DNA of 64,000 nucleotides from Jejuia sp. UBA6058 (GCA_002428965.1 DIYI01000018.1:175940-239939); one strand, 5' to 3'; counted from the first letter of the stretch, positions 8,735 through 17,290 are shown. Program-made: numbers and translations. Notes: generated by a model from the letters alone, not told the origin.

Positions 8735-9043
8735 CTATTTACAAGGTATTTGTTCTGTCAACTTTTCAACAGTTGCATTAAGAACTTCAGGCGAGGTGGT
8801 TTCTGGGGAGTAAACGATGGAAACTTCTTTGGTGTTCAAATTTAAAATAGATTGACTTACACCCTCCGTTTTATTCAGGACTCCTTCTATAATACCTTGA
8901 CATTTATAACATCTAGCTTTTGGTGTATTTATAACCAAAACCTCCTTGTCTTCTCCTTTTACTAGTACTCTTTTTTCTTCTTTAATTTGATTACATGAAA
9001 GTGACGAAACCAATACCAATGTTAGTAAAACTACTTTTTTCAT
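8735..9043 (-). CDS. Heavy-metal-associated (HMA) domain lipoprotein
   Basis: A 102-residue protein with a lipoprotein-type signal (LVLVSSLSC) and one HMA-like βαββαβ domain. The metal-binding loop is ARCYKCQGIIEGVL, a CxxC motif as in MerP/CopZ-like domains, followed by GVSQSILNLNTKEVSIVYSPE. The protein ends with another Cys (QIPCK). It probably sits in the periplasm, anchored to a membrane, and hands on a soft metal. Its position between the COG0523 GTPase and the ABC ATPase ties it to the metal locus. The metal cannot be read from the sequence. Zinc is suggested by the neighbours, copper is possible. Confidence 0.78.
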   Translation of the reverse strand: MKKVVLLTLVLVSSLSCNQIKEEKRVLVKGEDKEVLVINTPKARCYKCQGIIEGVLNKTEGVSQSILNLNTKEVSIVYSPETTSPEVLNATVEKLTEQIPCK

Positions 9044-9071
9044 ATTTATCTAATTAGGGACTTTTTGAATT

Positions 9072-10277
9072 TTACGCATAAACCTGTATTGGCCATTTAT
9101 CCTCTTGAGGGAATTCGCCTTTCTCCCAAAGTTTTGCCTCTAAATCTGTAAGCAAGCAATCGTTTAATCTTGCTATCATTTTTTCTTTTTGAATATACTG
9201 TCCAATAAAAACCAGTTCAATCTTTCTATCTCCAAATTTTACATCCCAGTTAGCTTCTATTTGTTTTTGATTTTCAACAAATGCCGAATAATATACTCTT
9301 TCTGAATAAGGCATTGAAGCCCACCATACACCAGCATTATCTGCTTTACAGGAACCACCAGCTGAACTCCATATAAGAGCTTGATTAGAGCGCGACGCCA
9401 ACCAAAATAAGCCTTTACTCCGTATGATATTTTGTGGAAACTCCTGATTCAAATAATCTAAGAAACGCTCTGGGTGAAATGGTTTTTTACTTCTAAAAAC
9501 AAAGGAACCAATACCATATTCTTCGGTTTCAGGAACGTGTTCGTTTTCTAATTCCTTTATCCACCCTGCTGAGGCTTCTGCTTTTGCATAATCAAATAGA
9601 CCTGTATTAATCACATCACTTAGAGCTACTTTTGAATGCGAAGTCATTATAATTTCGGCATCGGCATTTAAAGATTTTATGATGGCTTTTAGCTCTTCCA
9701 AATCACCTTCCTTAACAAGGTCTGCTTTATTGATAATGATAACGTTTGCAAATTCTACTTGGTCCGTTAACAAATTTACGATGGTTCTATCATCGCCTTC
9801 TATATTGGTAAGTTCTCGACTTGCCAAATAATCTGGCGAAGAAAAGTCTTTTATAAAATTGAACGCATCCACTACCGTAACCATGGTATCTACATAACTA
9901 AAGCGACTTAAGTCTATGTTACCATCTTCACTTTCAAAACTAAAGGTTTGTGCAACGGGAATAGGTTCACTGATACCAGTACTTTCAATTAATAAATAAT
10001 CAAATTTATTTTGGGACGCCAACTTTTCAACCTCTACCATAAGGTCTTTACGAAGTGTACAACAGATACAACCGTTACTCATCTCTACCAATTTCTCTTC
10101 TGTTCGTGATAGAGTATTTTCATTTTCAATAAATTGCGCATCAATGTTAACCTCGCTCATATCATTAACAATAACAGCAACTTTTAGACCTTCTTTGTTG
10201 TGAAGCACATGATTTAGCAAGGTGGTTTTTCCAGCCCCAAGAAAACCACTTAATACGGTTACGGGTAATTTTTTCAT
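9072..10277 (-). CDS. COG0523 GTPase, zinc metallochaperone-like (CobW/ZigA/YjiA family)
   Basis: A 401-residue P-loop GTPase of the CobW C-terminal-domain family. Visible motifs are Walker A GFLGAGKTTLLNH (residues 11-23), the metal-binding GCICC (Cys 71, 73, 74), ESTGISEP, the guanine-specificity NKAD, and the C-terminal domain at about residues 290-390. COG0523 members of the ZigA/ZagA type insert scarce zinc into client enzymes and are usually repressed by Zur. This copy sits 12 bases after the phosphatase gene and directly before an HMA protein and an ABC system, which fits a zinc-scarcity role. A cobalamin role is unlikely, as no cob genes are near. Confidence 0.88.
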   Translation of the reverse strand: MKKLPVTVLSGFLGAGKTTLLNHVLHNKEGLKVAVIVNDMSEVNIDAQFIENENTLSRTEEKLVEMSNGCICCTLRKDLMVEVEKLASQNKFDYLLIESTGISEPIPVAQTFSFESEDGNIDLSRFSYVDTMVTVVDAFNFIKDFSSPDYLASRELTNIEGDDRTIVNLLTDQVEFANVIIINKADLVKEGDLEELKAIIKSLNADAEIIMTSHSKVALSDVINTGLFDYAKAEASAGWIKELENEHVPETEEYGIGSFVFRSKKPFHPERFLDYLNQEFPQNIIRSKGLFWLASRSNQALIWSSAGGSCKADNAGVWWASMPYSERVYYSAFVENQKQIEANWDVKFGDRKIELVFIGQYIQKEKMIARLNDCLLTDLEAKLWEKGEFPQEDKWPIQVYA

Positions 10278-10289
10278 TTTTATAAAGTA

Positions 10290-11966
10290 TTAAACTTCAA
10301 TTTGATTTAGATAATTCATTTTTTCTATTAAATCTCCTGTAATAGCAACTACTGCTGGTTTGGGAATGCCATCGGTATCAAAAGGCCATTTACTAGTAGG
10401 TTTTGCCAAATCCTTCGTTTCTTCGCCTGGGTGCTGAACACTTAAAAAAAGCGTTTTACCATCAGGAGCAAACCAAGGTCCTGTAAGTTCTGCATCCGTA
10501 GGCGCTGAAATTACCCTAATTACTTTTCCAGCATCTTTACCATAACGTGGAATAACGAATAAACTATTATTCTTAAATGGCATATACGGTCTGTCTTCTT
10601 TATTCATGGCATAACCAGAAATATCAGATGTCATCCAAAGATTTCCAGACATATCAAAAGCCAAATTATCAGGACATGAGAATCCACTATCTTCACCTCC
10701 AGCTTTATATGTGGAAGCCCTAAAAGTTAAAGCATCAAATTTACCATCGGTTTCCTCAATTTTCATTATCGAACCGTGATAGTCCTTCCTATTTGAATTA
10801 TTGGTTAGTGATACAAAAATGTTACCAGTAATGGGATCTATTTCAATATCTTCAGGACGGTTTAATTCCGTAGCACCTAATACTTTGGCAGCGTCTCTAG
10901 CTCTTATTAATACTTCTGTTTGATCTTTAAACTTAGCTTTTAACTCTGGTTGCTTTTCCCAATCAAGGGCTAACCACTTACCATTAACTGTATCCGCCAC
11001 GTAAAGCGTCCCTTCTTTTAAAGACCCTGGTTTAGAAGATATAAATTTGTACAAATGTTCGTCTTTTTTATCATCACCAGAATATGCCACTACACGTTTA
11101 TCTTCTAATTCATAAACCGTACAACATTCGTGTGCAAAACGTCCTAATGCGATATGTTTTTTCGCTGTACCACTTTTCGGGTTAACTTCAACAACCCAAC
11201 CATAATGTTCTGGTGGATAGTCGTAATGGTCCTCCCACCAACTAAATTCACTTGGTGTTCTAGTAGGCATATCATTTTCGTCATAGATAAAATCACCATA
11301 ACAGTCATCATAGTTTTCTTCACAGGTTAAAAAGGTATTCCAAGGTGTGATGCCTCCAGAACAATTAGCCAAAGTTCCTATAGCTTCAGTCTTTCCCTTT
11401 ATAGGGAAATCCCAATTAAATTGTATTGGCGTTTTTGCAGTTATACGTCTATTATGAGAATCATTCTGAATCACATTCCAAACTCCATCTTCTTCCCTTA
11501 TTCTTATAATACTACCACCAACATTATACATTTCCTTCTCAACATGTTCTAAAGTGTGATGCGCTCGCGGATTTTCAAAATTATTCTGGTTAAAACCTGA
11601 AACAAAAAGCGGATTTACGTATTCATGATTTACCCAAAGTAAACCATCTTTTGGGTTGTCGTCATCAAAAGGAATGAAACAGGTAAAATCATTATTAAAC
11701 CCAAAGGTATCATTATCACTTATCCTATCTCCCCATTTAATAATTGTGTGATAATTTAGTCCATTGGTAAGAAGTAAATCATCTTTATCCGAAGCAGGTA
11801 AACCCTCAAGAACGAGATTCTTCAATCTCGCCAAATCCTCCTGGGACAATCTTGATTTTAAAGGGGTAGTAGAATTTCCACAACTTGTTAAAAAAGGTGG
11901 TGCTACTATTGCCCCGATACTGGCTTTACCCAAAAAATTTATAAACTTTCTTCTGCTGTATGACAT
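10290..11966 (-). CDS. phoX: PhoX-family alkaline phosphatase (Tat-exported)
   Basis: About 558 residues from the ATG at 11966. An in-frame ATG at 11990 would add eight residues. The 11966 start puts a twin-arginine signal at the N-terminus (SRRKFINFLGKASIGAI, then a lipobox-like LTSC), and it leaves a leader of about 35 bases from the predicted -7 element. The body is the PhoX/DUF839 β-propeller, with CSGGITPWNTFLTCEENYDD, FAHECCTVYELED and LNRPEDIEIDPITGNIFVSLT. PhoX hydrolyses phosphate monoesters using calcium and iron instead of zinc. It leads a zinc-type operon, 12 bases before the GTPase, so induction by zinc shortage (a zinc-sparing phosphatase) is plausible. Phosphate control is the alternative. 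Confidence 0.85.
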   Translation of the reverse strand: MSYSRRKFINFLGKASIGAIVAPPFLTSCGNSTTPLKSRLSQEDLARLKNLVLEGLPASDKDDLLLTNGLNYHTIIKWGDRISDNDTFGFNNDFTCFIPFDDDNPKDGLLWVNHEYVNPLFVSGFNQNNFENPRAHHTLEHVEKEMYNVGGSIIRIREEDGVWNVIQNDSHNRRITAKTPIQFNWDFPIKGKTEAIGTLANCSGGITPWNTFLTCEENYDDCYGDFIYDENDMPTRTPSEFSWWEDHYDYPPEHYGWVVEVNPKSGTAKKHIALGRFAHECCTVYELEDKRVVAYSGDDKKDEHLYKFISSKPGSLKEGTLYVADTVNGKWLALDWEKQPELKAKFKDQTEVLIRARDAAKVLGATELNRPEDIEIDPITGNIFVSLTNNSNRKDYHGSIMKIEETDGKFDALTFRASTYKAGGEDSGFSCPDNLAFDMSGNLWMTSDISGYAMNKEDRPYMPFKNNSLFVIPRYGKDAGKVIRVISAPTDAELTGPWFAPDGKTLFLSVQHPGEETKDLAKPTSKWPFDTDGIPKPAVVAITGDLIEKMNYLNQIEV

Positions 11967-12006
11967 AACATTTTGATAATCATGAGGCAACCTATTTTAA
12001 TAACCG

Positions 12007-12014
12007 CAAATATA
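12007..12014 (-). promoter_or_regulatory. Predicted -7 element of the phoX-metal operon
   Basis: Read on the minus strand this is TATATTTG, an exact match to the Bacteroidota -7 consensus TAnnTTTG. It is 40 bases from the preferred phoX start and one base from the operator palindrome. A good -33 TTG at proper spacing is not visible. Confidence 0.55.
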
Positions 12015-12015
12015 A

Positions 12016-12030
12016 TGCAACTAAGTTGCA
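12016..12030. promoter_or_regulatory. Candidate Zur-like operator palindrome (copy 1, divergent promoters)
   Basis: A perfect inverted repeat, TGCAAC-TAA-GTTGCA, in the gap between phoX (minus) and the CBM9/DUF5916 gene (plus). It abuts the minus-strand -7 element and its right arm contains the -33 TTG of the plus-strand promoter. A bound dimer would therefore block both promoters. The same 15-bp sequence, read on the other strand, recurs before the MerC-family gene. Binding by a Zur-type repressor is inferred from the regulated genes. Confidence 0.65.
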
Positions 12031-12055
12031 ATAAATACATAAATCACTACTTTTG
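12026..12055 (+). promoter_or_regulatory. Promoter of the CBM9/DUF5916 gene
   Basis: A TTG at 12026-12028, a 19-base spacer and TACTTTTG at 12048-12055 match the flavobacterial TTG-N17-23-TAnnTTTG promoter. Transcription should start near 12060, leaving a leader of about 19 bases before the ATG at 12079. Confidence 0.6.
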
Positions 12056-12078
12056 TGTTAATATAAGCATCCTTTTTA

Positions 12079-14286
12079 ATGAAAATCACTTTTAGAATAT
12101 TAATTCTTTTATTGTTTCTTATTGAGAATGCGAACTCCCAAAATTCTGATGCCAACTTCCCTCCTCCTGAAAACCCACCAGTAATACATGTAACAAAGGC
12201 CGAAAATAAAATTATAGTTGATGGTAGAATCAATGAAAGGGACTGGGATAATGCAGAAATTGTATCAGATTTTTTTCGAGTAGAACCTCGTCAAGGCGGA
12301 ACGGTAAAATTTAAAACTGAGGTTAAATTTCTATTCGATGACAAAAATCTATATGTTGCAGCATTCTGTAAAGATTCAGCTGGCATAAAAGGCATTAGGG
12401 TGCAAGATTTACGGCGTGATTTTAGCTGGGGCAACAATGACATCTTTGGTATTGCTCTGGATCCTCAAAATTTAAAGCAGTATGCACAAGCTTTTCAAAC
12501 AACACCATATGGCAATCAACGTGATTTTCAAAACTTCAATGGCAATAGTTTTGATAATGGCTGGAATACTCTTTGGAAAGTACGTACCCAAAGAACAAAT
12601 GAAGGTTATTCCGCAGAATTCGCTATTCCATTTAAAACTTTAAGATACAACGTAACAAAACCTGGAGAGTCTATTGAATGGGGCGTAACTTTGGTGCGTT
12701 ATGCCAGACGAGATATTGAGGTATCTACCTTTCCTGCTATTCCGCAGTCATTTACGCCATACCGAATGACATATGCCGCTAAATTGGTTGGTATAGAATT
12801 GCCTCCACCTTCTACTAATATTCGTATTGAACCTTACAGCCTATATCAATACGATAAAATTGAAAATGGTGGTAGTAATTCGGTCGACAAATTAAAAGTT
12901 GGTGGCGACGTAAAATGGGCTATTAATCCGAGCTCTGTTTTTGATTTGACCATTAACACCGATTTTGCACAAGCAGATGTAGATCGTGCCATAAATAACC
13001 TAGAGCGCTTTAATATTTTCTTCCCAGAACAGCGGCAATTTTTTCTAGAAAATTCTGGAATTTGGGCAGGAGGCAGTCAAACTACAGTGCGTCCTTTTTT
13101 TAGCAGACGTATTGGTTTACAAGGTAGTTTTAATGCCGAACCTGCGCCAATTGAAGTGGGTGCTAGATATACCCGACGCACCGAAAAGGAAGCCATTGCT
13201 GGTCTTTTGGTAAGGCAGGGTGAAACGGATAACTCTCAAGCCTCTAATTTTGGAGTAGCTCGATATTTAAGAAATTATGGAAAGGAAAACAATGTAGGAG
13301 TTATGGTAACTCATAGATTGGATAATTCATCTGATGCATTGAATCTAGAATCTAATAATAACACTACTATTTCTATAGATGGGAGAATAAGACCCACCAG
13401 TGAATGGGACATCAACTACCTTTTAACAACATCCATTGATGAAGGTACAGGCGAAACTGGTTTCGCTGGAAGCGTTTTTGCGGGCAAGAGTACTAACAAA
13501 TTTTATTATGGTTGGTCTACAAATTTTACTGATGACAGTTACAATCCTGGAATGGGATTTATTAGGCAGTCTAATGTTGTCAGTCATAATCCAGGAGGCT
13601 ATTATATTTGGAGACCAAAAAAAGCAAACTGGATAAGGCGTTGGGATCCTGGTGTATTTGTTAACTATAACCACGATGCTACTAATTTTAGTAATTTTCA
13701 GCAGGCCAGTCTCTATATATTTCCTGTTTATGTATGGTTTAAAGACAACAGTTTTTTTGAACTCTCACTAACTCCCACATGGCAAAACATTAACTTTAAT
13801 TTTGCGCCTTTAGGGTTACAGATAGAAGAAGATGAATACTACTATACGCGTTTTAGGCTAAGATATTATACTGATAGATCAAAAAAATGGTCGTTAAGTG
13901 GAAGTTACAATTTTGGTGAATTTTATAACGGCACAAGGCAAACTTACATCGCTTCAGGAAGGTTAGCTCCTATTCCCCACATAGCACTAACCTTTGATTA
14001 TGAGCATAACGATTTAAAAGGTATCGGACAAGCACATCAAAATTTATCAACGAATTTGTTTTCAATTGGCTCTAGATTCGCATTCAATCCAAGACTACAA
14101 TTATCTACGTTTTATCAATATAATAGCTTTGACAAACAGGGGCGCTGGAACATACGTGCAAGTTGGGAATACCTGCCACTTTCTTTTGTTTATTTAGTAT
14201 TCAACGATTCTAATATAGAAGATGCATTTTCTCCTTCAAGAGAGCAACAACTTATATCAAAAATATCCTTAGTTAAACAATTTTAA
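12079..14286 (+). CDS. CBM9-like / DUF5916 outer-membrane protein
   Basis: A 735-residue protein with a signal peptide (residues 1-20, cleaved near ANSQ). A carbohydrate-binding family 9-like domain follows (about 35-240), containing DGRINERDWDNAE, FLFDDKNLYVAAFCKD and SAEFAIPFKTLRY. The rest, about 250-735, is a DUF5916 β-barrel with alternating aromatic strands and NNLERFNIFFPEQRQFFLENS. Such proteins are common, poorly characterised outer-membrane components of Bacteroidota. Its promoter overlaps the palindrome shared with the zinc-type operon, so it may respond to the same repressor. Reported links of this family to transport or peptidase complexes do not allow a specific call. Confidence 0.8.
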   Translation: MKITFRILILLLFLIENANSQNSDANFPPPENPPVIHVTKAENKIIVDGRINERDWDNAEIVSDFFRVEPRQGGTVKFKTEVKFLFDDKNLYVAAFCKDSAGIKGIRVQDLRRDFSWGNNDIFGIALDPQNLKQYAQAFQTTPYGNQRDFQNFNGNSFDNGWNTLWKVRTQRTNEGYSAEFAIPFKTLRYNVTKPGESIEWGVTLVRYARRDIEVSTFPAIPQSFTPYRMTYAAKLVGIELPPPSTNIRIEPYSLYQYDKIENGGSNSVDKLKVGGDVKWAINPSSVFDLTINTDFAQADVDRAINNLERFNIFFPEQRQFFLENSGIWAGGSQTTVRPFFSRRIGLQGSFNAEPAPIEVGARYTRRTEKEAIAGLLVRQGETDNSQASNFGVARYLRNYGKENNVGVMVTHRLDNSSDALNLESNNNTTISIDGRIRPTSEWDINYLLTTSIDEGTGETGFAGSVFAGKSTNKFYYGWSTNFTDDSYNPGMGFIRQSNVVSHNPGGYYIWRPKKANWIRRWDPGVFVNYNHDATNFSNFQQASLYIFPVYVWFKDNSFFELSLTPTWQNINFNFAPLGLQIEEDEYYYTRFRLRYYTDRSKKWSLSGSYNFGEFYNGTRQTYIASGRLAPIPHIALTFDYEHNDLKGIGQAHQNLSTNLFSIGSRFAFNPRLQLSTFYQYNSFDKQGRWNIRASWEYLPLSFVYLVFNDSNIEDAFSPSREQQLISKISLVKQF

Positions 14287-14349
14287 ATTGTCTCACTAAG
14301 GATATTTACTACATTTAGGAACTTCCTAAATCACGTTGAAATGCTTTAA

Positions 14350-15075
14350 CTAAGCACTATATTCATAAGAACTTAAATCAATGACCTCAAAATTTCTGGC
14401 ATCAAAATAATCATCTATTCCATGACCAGTATTAATAATTACACCTCCTAAAAGCGTTACTTTATCAGCATGAAATTCACCTTTACAAGTCATTAAATGC
14501 TCATGGATTTTTTTATCAATAATTTTATAAGTAGCATCTGTAATTGCTTTTTGAGGATTGTCGCTATTCACAATATCTTCTCGATATGGCAACAAGCTTT
14601 CCTCTAATTTCATTTGTTGGTAATCATCAGCATTTAATACTGGTGAGTAAGAGGAATCATTTAGTCTACTTAATGCAAGCATTAATGCCCCACAAGAATT
14701 GCCCTTTTCTTCCATTCTCGGTCGGTACATTTTACCTAGTTCTCCTTCTAAAGTTATCCCAATATGAGGCCCGTAAAATATAAACGCGCTTCCTTCATCC
14801 GGAATGTGGTGAGCAAATGCCGTCATACCTGTTTGTCCAACAAAAGGGATACCTCCTAGACCGCCCATAATGAAAGGTCCAAATAACACATTAAAAAATG
14901 TGGTAGATGGGATATTGATATCATCAGAACATAAAGATGTAGCCATAAGTATTTTAGAAATATCTAAATTGTGCTCAGACTGCATTTTTCCCAAATAATG
15001 AATAGAAGTGTCTTTAGCGTCCTTGGCATTTGGATACTGTGCTTTAACAATTTCGTCAAATTTTCGTTGTAACAT
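14350..15075 (-). CDS. LCIB/LCIC-type carbonic-anhydrase-like protein
   Basis: A 241-residue cytoplasmic protein with no signal. It matches the limiting-CO2-inducible B/C (LCIB) family by FGPFIMGGLGGIPFVGQTG (residues 65-83), AFAHHIPDEG (86-95) and YGPHIGI (101-107). LCIB proteins have a β-carbonic-anhydrase-like fold with zinc held by Cys, His and Cys. Cys49 (in LCSDDIN), His89 or His90 and Cys128 (in NSCGAL) are the obvious candidates, and Asp51 or Asp52 could be the catalytic dyad residue. Length fits bacterial members. It stands alone between the DUF5916 and MerC genes and has no operator palindrome. Carbonic anhydrase activity is family inference, since some LCIB members are inactive. 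Confidence 0.75.
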   Translation of the reverse strand: MLQRKFDEIVKAQYPNAKDAKDTSIHYLGKMQSEHNLDISKILMATSLCSDDINIPSTTFFNVLFGPFIMGGLGGIPFVGQTGMTAFAHHIPDEGSAFIFYGPHIGITLEGELGKMYRPRMEEKGNSCGALMLALSRLNDSSYSPVLNADDYQQMKLEESLLPYREDIVNSDNPQKAITDATYKIIDKKIHEHLMTCKGEFHADKVTLLGGVIINTGHGIDDYFDARNFEVIDLSSYEYSA

Positions 15076-15336
15076 AATATTTAATTTATAAGAAAGTGTT
15101 TATTTAATGATTTAGTTGTTTCGTTTAAATATATGACATTCTTATACATTGATGACATTGTTGTGTTTATTTTTATTGAAAAATTAACATATTTTAATTT
15201 AGTATGTGCTAATCAATGAGCAGCTATAATTGTACCAATACAGTTGTCAAATCACTATTACCTTAGAAAGCAATTGACTGAATTGATAAATACATAAAAA
15301 TTTCACTATGTTCTGAGCTACAATAACAGTATTTAT

Positions 15337-15735
15337 TTAATTAACACAACAAGCATCATCCTGACATTGACAAAAAAGACCTGCATATAAATGGAAAATT
15401 ATCAAACCGAACGCCGGAATATATATGGCGACTTCAGGTATACTTAACCACCCCAATTTTTCGTTAACAATAATGAAGACCAATGCTACCAAACTAATCC
15501 AAAGCGCGATTCCAACCCATTTCTTTGATGTTTTTGAACTAGATCGATATACAGCGTATGAAGAAAAACCTAGAAAAAGGATATCTAAACTTGACCACCA
15601 TAATGGTTTGGCATCAACCGCTATTGCAACATGAGCTTGAGCCACAAATAAAAAAGGTGTTGCAAGACAATGAATAAGACATAACGTACTGGAAATAATT
15701 CCTAGGTAATCGGATTTATTAAGGGAAAAAGTCAT
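15337..15735 (-). CDS. MerC-domain inner-membrane protein
   Basis: A 132-residue protein with four predicted transmembrane helices (about 10-33, 45-62, 72-90 and 97-119). The first helix carries CLIHC (Cys19, His22, Cys23) and the tail is Cys-rich (CQCQDDACC, residues 122-130), the metal-handling signature of MerC-family proteins. MerC proteins move mercury in resistance operons, but in Bacteroidota similar proteins occur alone and are often tied to zinc control. No mer genes are near. The gene has its own promoter, with the same palindrome as the phoX-metal operon over its -33 element. That makes zinc import or export under scarcity the best guess. Confidence 0.78.
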   Translation of the reverse strand: MTFSLNKSDYLGIISSTLCLIHCLATPFLFVAQAHVAIAVDAKPLWWSSLDILFLGFSSYAVYRSSSKTSKKWVGIALWISLVALVFIIVNEKLGWLSIPEVAIYIPAFGLIIFHLYAGLFCQCQDDACCVN

Positions 15736-15762
15736 TTAAAATCAATAAGTAAAATATAAAGT

Positions 15763-15793
15763 CAAAATTACTCTTGATTTATCAAAAATGCAA
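15763..15793 (-). promoter_or_regulatory. Promoter of the MerC-family gene
   Basis: On the minus strand, TTG (complement of 15791-15793), a 20-base spacer and TAATTTTG (complement of 15763-15770) match the TTG-N17-23-TAnnTTTG consensus. The -33 TTG lies inside the operator palindrome. The predicted leader is about 22 bases. Confidence 0.6.
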
Positions 15794-15803
15794 CTTAGTT
15801 GCA
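15789..15803. promoter_or_regulatory. Candidate Zur-like operator palindrome (copy 2, MerC gene)
   Basis: A perfect inverted repeat, TGCAAC-TTA-GTTGCA, which is exactly the reverse complement of copy 1 at 12016-12030. It covers the -33 element of the MerC-family gene, a classic repressor position. I found no third perfect copy in the window. Confidence 0.65.
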
Positions 15804-15886
15804 AAATAATTTAACACCTTAAATCGTAACTCAAAAATTACCATCTCGCAACACCGAATAATACAATTAATAACCTGAACAACCAA

Positions 15887-17290
15887 TTATTTACCGATAC
15901 AGAAGTTTGCAAAAATGTTACCCAACAAATCGTCAGAAGAAATCTCTCCAATAATCTCTCCAAAATGATAAAGAGCTTGACGAATATCTATGGCCAACAA
16001 ATCTCCTGACAAACCAGTATCAAGACCCTCCTTTACTTTTGAAACCTCTTCTAGCGCTTTTAAAAGGGCATCATAATGTCTAGTGTTCGTAACAATCGTA
16101 CCATTGTTTTTTAAGGCACCAGTATTCACAAAACCTAAAAGTGTGTTCTTCAACTGCTCCATACCGTCACCTGTTTTGGCAGATAGTAATTGTGAATGTG
16201 CTACTTGAATAGAAGAAATAGAATGCGCCAAATCTTGCCTTTCGGATGCTGAAAGATTATCAATTTTATTAGCAATTATCAATAATGGTTTTTGTGGGTA
16301 TTTATTTTTTATACGTTCAATTTCCATTTTAAATTTTGAATCTTGACGTTTAAGCTCTTGTGCCTCAAAAAGGAAAATCACAACTTGCGATTGCTCAATT
16401 TTTTCAAATGTTTTCTTTATACCAATACTTTCAACAACATCTTTCGTTTCCCGAATTCCAGCTGTATCAATAAACCTAAAGCCTATGCCGCCAATAGTTA
16501 TTTCATCTTCAATTGTGTCTCGCGTAGTTCCAGCGATATTAGAAACGATAGCGCGTTCTTCATTCAAAAGTGCATTTAACAGTGTAGATTTACCCACATT
16601 CGGCTCACCAACTATGGCGACAGGAATCCCATTTTTTATAACATTTCCAACAGCAAAGGAATCTATTAATCGCTTTATAACCAATATGATCCTCTCAATT
16701 AAATCTTTAAACTGTGTTCTATCTGCAAATTCCACATCTTCCTCAGCAAAATCTAACTCCAACTCAATTAAAGAAGCAAAATTTAAAAGCTCTTCGCGAA
16801 GTTTTGCTATTTCAGAAGAAAATCCTCCTCGCATTTGTTGCATTGCTATTTGATGCGATGCTTCGTTATCACTAGCTATTAAATCTGCAACAGCTTCTGC
16901 TTGACTTAAATCTAACTTACCATTCAAAAACGCACGTAAAGTAAACTCCCCTGCATTTGCCATTCTACATCCCTTTCTTAGAAACAATTGGATAATTTCC
17001 TGTTGAATATAGCTTGAACCATGGCACGAAATTTCAACCACATCTTCGCCAGTATACGAATTTGGATTTTTAAATATTGATACCAAAACTTCATCTAAAG
17101 TTCTGCCTTCATCAATAATATGACCTAAATGAATGGTATGCGTCTTTTGTTTACTAAGAAGTTTTCCAGAAACTGATTTGAATTGGTTCTCGGCTATGGC
17201 AATAGCTTCGTTACCAGATAATCTAATTACAGCGATGGCACCAGCACCTGATGGCGTAGCTAAAGCAACAATGGTATCCTTTAAAATCAT
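15887..17290 (-). CDS. mnmE: tRNA uridine-5-carboxymethylaminomethyl modification GTPase MnmE
   Basis: A 467-residue protein with full MnmE architecture. The N-terminal folate-binding domain has TPSGAGAIAVIRLSG and GEDVVEISCHGS. The central helical domain holds a G domain with Walker A GEPNVGKS (residues 228-235), GTTRDT and NKID. The protein ends in the catalytic CIGK (464-467). With MnmG it modifies the wobble uridine of certain tRNAs. The length and all motifs are normal. It stands alone on the minus strand, upstream of the MerC gene, which has its own promoter. Confidence 0.96.
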   Translation of the reverse strand: MILKDTIVALATPSGAGAIAVIRLSGNEAIAIAENQFKSVSGKLLSKQKTHTIHLGHIIDEGRTLDEVLVSIFKNPNSYTGEDVVEISCHGSSYIQQEIIQLFLRKGCRMANAGEFTLRAFLNGKLDLSQAEAVADLIASDNEASHQIAMQQMRGGFSSEIAKLREELLNFASLIELELDFAEEDVEFADRTQFKDLIERIILVIKRLIDSFAVGNVIKNGIPVAIVGEPNVGKSTLLNALLNEERAIVSNIAGTTRDTIEDEITIGGIGFRFIDTAGIRETKDVVESIGIKKTFEKIEQSQVVIFLFEAQELKRQDSKFKMEIERIKNKYPQKPLLIIANKIDNLSASERQDLAHSISSIQVAHSQLLSAKTGDGMEQLKNTLLGFVNTGALKNNGTIVTNTRHYDALLKALEEVSKVKEGLDTGLSGDLLAIDIRQALYHFGEIIGEISSDDLLGNIFANFCIGK

